From contig CAAECP010000189.1 in NCBI GenBank assembly GCA_900754385.1, positions 1-5,887 of the forward strand: a DNA stretch of 5,887 nt, given 5' to 3'. The position numbers and the translations under genes are program-made. This document shows positions 3,999 through 5,887 of this stretch, piece by piece. Position 1 is the first letter of the stretch. Each line of letters begins with the position of its first letter. Source of the DNA: an uncultured Collinsella sp. Its GTDB lineage: Bacteria; Actinomycetota; Coriobacteriia; Coriobacteriales; Coriobacteriaceae. A model generated the notes under the pieces. The model saw only the letters and a program-made list of their open reading frames with translations. It was not told the origin of the DNA and did not search any database.

Positions 3999-5887
3999 GT
4001 GTATCTCAAGTCCCTCACGCTCAAAGGGTTCAAGTCGTTTGCCGACCGCGCCCATATGACGTTTGAGCCGGGTCTGACCGTCATCGTCGGTCCCAATGGC
4101 TCGGGAAAATCGAACATCTCCGACTCGATTCTGTGGGTCCTGGGCGAGCAGAGCGCCAAGCAGCTGCGCGGCCAGGCTATGGAGGACGTCATCTTCTCGG
4201 GCTCGTCGGCGCGCAAGCCGGTGGGTGTTGCCGAGGTCACGTTGGTGCTCGATAACTCGGACCATATGCTGCCCGTCGACTTTGATGAGGTCGCCATCAC
4301 CCGTCGTATGTATCGCTCGGGCGAAAGCGAGTACCTCATCAACTCGAGCCCGTGCCGCCTGATGGACATCCAGGACATCTTGCACGATTCGGGACTGGGC
4401 AAGGATACGCACTCCATCATCAGCCAGGGCAAGCTCGATGCCATTTTGCAGAGCCGCCCCGAGGAGCGCCGCGCCCTGATCGAGGAGGCTGCCGGCATCT
4501 CCAAGCACAAGCGTCGCAAGGAGCGTGCGCTCAAAAAGATTAAGTCGATGGACGAGCACCTGACCCGTGCCCGCGATATCAACAAGGAAATCGCCCGTCA
4601 GCTGCGACCGCTGGAGCGTCAGGTCGATCGCGCGCGCAAGTACAAAGAGCTGTCCTCGCGCGCGAACGAGCTTACGCAGATGCTGGCCGTCGACGAGCTT
4701 CGTTCGCTGCAGTCGCAGTGGAACGACCTGGAGAGCCGCTCCAAGGAGGGCGCTGCCGAGCTTGAGCTCGCGCAATACCGCCTGGGCGAGAAAGAGCGCG
4801 AGCTCGAGAAGCTCCAAGTTATGCTCGAGGAAAAGGGCCTGTTTGTGGGCGACTTGGGCGAGCAGCGCCGCCATATGCAAGATGTGGTCGGTCGCATTAA
4901 CTCCGACATGCGCCTGCTCGAGGAAAAGGGTCACAACATGGTGTCGCGCCTGTCTGATATGCGCGGGCAGATTTCGAGCTCCGAGCATCAGCGTCGTCGC
5001 GTGGTCGAGGAGCTTGAGGACGCGCGTGCGCAGCTTGAGGAAGTGACCGGTGCGCATATGCAGGCCCAGGAGGACGTTGACGCCGCTGGTCCTGCCGCCG
5101 CTGAGCTCCACGAGCGGCGCGTGGCGCTCGACAATCAGATTTCGCAGCTTACGCGAGAGCAACGCGATGTGCAGCGCGTGGCCGATAACGCCGCGCTCGA
5201 GCTCGCCAAGGTGAAGGACTCGCTGAGCAATGCCGAGGTCGAGGACAACATGTATGCCTCGCGCCTGGAGCAGATTGACGAGCAGCTCGAGGAGGTCATG
5301 GCCTCGCTCGAGAGCCGTCGTGACCGCGCCGAGGAGCTTGAAGGCGCTCTTGAGGAAGCGCGCCAGGCCCAGGCCGATGCGCGTGAGGCCACCGAGGTCG
5401 CCCGTGCAGCCCTGAAGGACTTGCGTAATCGTGAGAGTGAGGCGCGCAACAAGCTGTCCGAGGTGCGCTCGGAGCTTGCCAGCCAAAAGAAACTCGATGC
5501 CCGCATGGCCGACAGCTCGCCGCTCGTGAGCCGTCTGGTGGGTGCGCTGGGCGACGATGTCTTGGGTCGTCTGGGCGACGTGCTGGAGGCCCCGCGCGAG
5601 CTTGAGGGCCTGGTTGAGCAATTGCTCGCCGGCGATATCGATGCGCTGCTGTTTGATGACGCCGCCACGCTTGAGCGTGCCGGTCGTGCGGCTCTGGACC
5701 AAAAGAAGGCCTCGGGCGAGGCGCTGCTGGTGGCGCGCGGCGTGAGCGGCTCTACCGCCGCTGAGGGCGCTGCCGGTACCCGTCTGGTTGATCGTCTGTC
5801 CGTACGCGCAGGCTACGGTCCCGTCGTCGAGGCGTTGCTCGGCGGCTATTACGTCGTGGACGATCTTGCTGCCGCGCTGTCGGCGCC
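3999..5887 (+). CDS. smc: Chromosome segregation/condensation ATPase SMC, 3'-truncated by window edge
   Basis: SMC is the core of the SMC-ScpAB condensin, which loads on DNA and extrudes loops to organise and separate chromosomes. The frame from GTG 3999 stays open to the window end, giving 629 residues of an expected roughly 1150-1200. The N-terminus MYLKSLTLKGFKSFADR is diagnostic. Walker A is GPNGSGKSN at residues 31-39, an LRG with the likely arginine finger is at 56-58, MEDVIFSGS is at 61-69, and the Q-loop is IISQGKLDAIL with Gln143. A PEERRALIEEAAGISKHK segment (154-171) leads into a long charged coiled coil (about 165-505). The hinge begins near residue 508 and is cut off; the C-terminal arm and Walker B/signature head are beyond the window. 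GAGG at 3991-3994 is a modest Shine-Dalgarno four bases before the GTG. Ten bases separate it from rnc. Confidence 0.96.
   Translation, partial: MYLKSLTLKGFKSFADRAHMTFEPGLTVIVGPNGSGKSNISDSILWVLGEQSAKQLRGQAMEDVIFSGSSARKPVGVAEVTLVLDNSDHMLPVDFDEVAITRRMYRSGESEYLINSSPCRLMDIQDILHDSGLGKDTHSIISQGKLDAILQSRPEERRALIEEAAGISKHKRRKERALKKIKSMDEHLTRARDINKEIARQLRPLERQVDRARKYKELSSRANELTQMLAVDELRSLQSQWNDLESRSKEGAAELELAQYRLGEKERELEKLQVMLEEKGLFVGDLGEQRRHMQDVVGRINSDMRLLEEKGHNMVSRLSDMRGQISSSEHQRRRVVEELEDARAQLEEVTGAHMQAQEDVDAAGPAAAELHERRVALDNQISQLTREQRDVQRVADNAALELAKVKDSLSNAEVEDNMYASRLEQIDEQLEEVMASLESRRDRAEELEGALEEARQAQADAREATEVARAALKDLRNRESEARNKLSEVRSELASQKKLDARMADSSPLVSRLVGALGDDVLGRLGDVLEAPRELEGLVEQLLAGDIDALLFDDAATLERAGRAALDQKKASGEALLVARGVSGSTAAEGAAGTRLVDRLSVRAGYGPVVEALLGGYYVVDDLAAALSA

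Noticed and set aside
3269..4585. Open frame of 438 codons on the minus strand across rnc and the start of smc
   Set aside because: It spans two confidently identified plus-strand genes, has no Shine-Dalgarno of note and no domain I recognise; it is a codon-bias shadow.
3969..5702. Long open frame of 577 codons on the minus strand opposite smc
   Set aside because: It lies entirely antisense to a clear SMC coding region. Long antisense frames are expected opposite high-GC genes with biased third positions, and its Leu/Ala/Arg-rich translation shows no recognisable family.

Overview
The window is a compact run of eight co-oriented (+ strand) housekeeping genes with high-GC codon use and very little intergenic DNA. 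In order they are coaD (5' end cut off by the window edge), a small coiled-coil protein of unknown function, a DUF177/YceD-family protein, rpmF (ribosomal protein L32, 59 codons), plsX, acpP, rnc and smc (3' end cut off). There are no tRNA or rRNA genes, mobile elements or CRISPR arrays, and no gene-free stretch over 130 bases. The order DUF177-rpmF-plsX-acpP-rnc-smc downstream of coaD is a bacterial chromosomal neighbourhood seen in Firmicutes and some Actinobacteria. With this GC content, codon use and protein style, the best guess is a member of the Coriobacteriia (Collinsella/Olsenella-like gut actinobacteria). That taxonomic call is inference from memory.

Layout: 2-421 coaD; 490-987 coiled-coil gene, whose stop overlaps by one base the start of the DUF177 gene (987-1541); 1606-1785 rpmF; 1873-2892 plsX; 3017-3259 acpP; 3263-3988 rnc, with a TTG start and its Shine-Dalgarno inside the end of acpP; 3999 to the window end smc, with a GTG start. 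The genes join three jobs: ribosome and rRNA biogenesis (DUF177, L32, RNase III), the entry into fatty-acid and phospholipid synthesis (PlsX, ACP, plus CoaD, which makes the CoA precursor that supplies the ACP prosthetic group), and chromosome organisation (SMC).

The most informative non-coding structure lies in the two gaps flanking plsX. Each has a -10-like hexamer, then inverted-repeat DNA, then a hairpin with a T-run that looks like an intrinsic terminator, and only about 20-30 bases later the next start codon. plsX and acpP therefore appear to be separated from upstream transcription by terminator-like hairpins, which would allow read-through control, attenuation or operator binding.

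At the protein level, two departures from family consensus stand out: Asn for Asp just before the phosphopantetheine serine of ACP, and Asn at the position of the metal-binding Asp114 of E. coli RNase III. No clearly new biological system is visible; this is essentially a core-genome segment.
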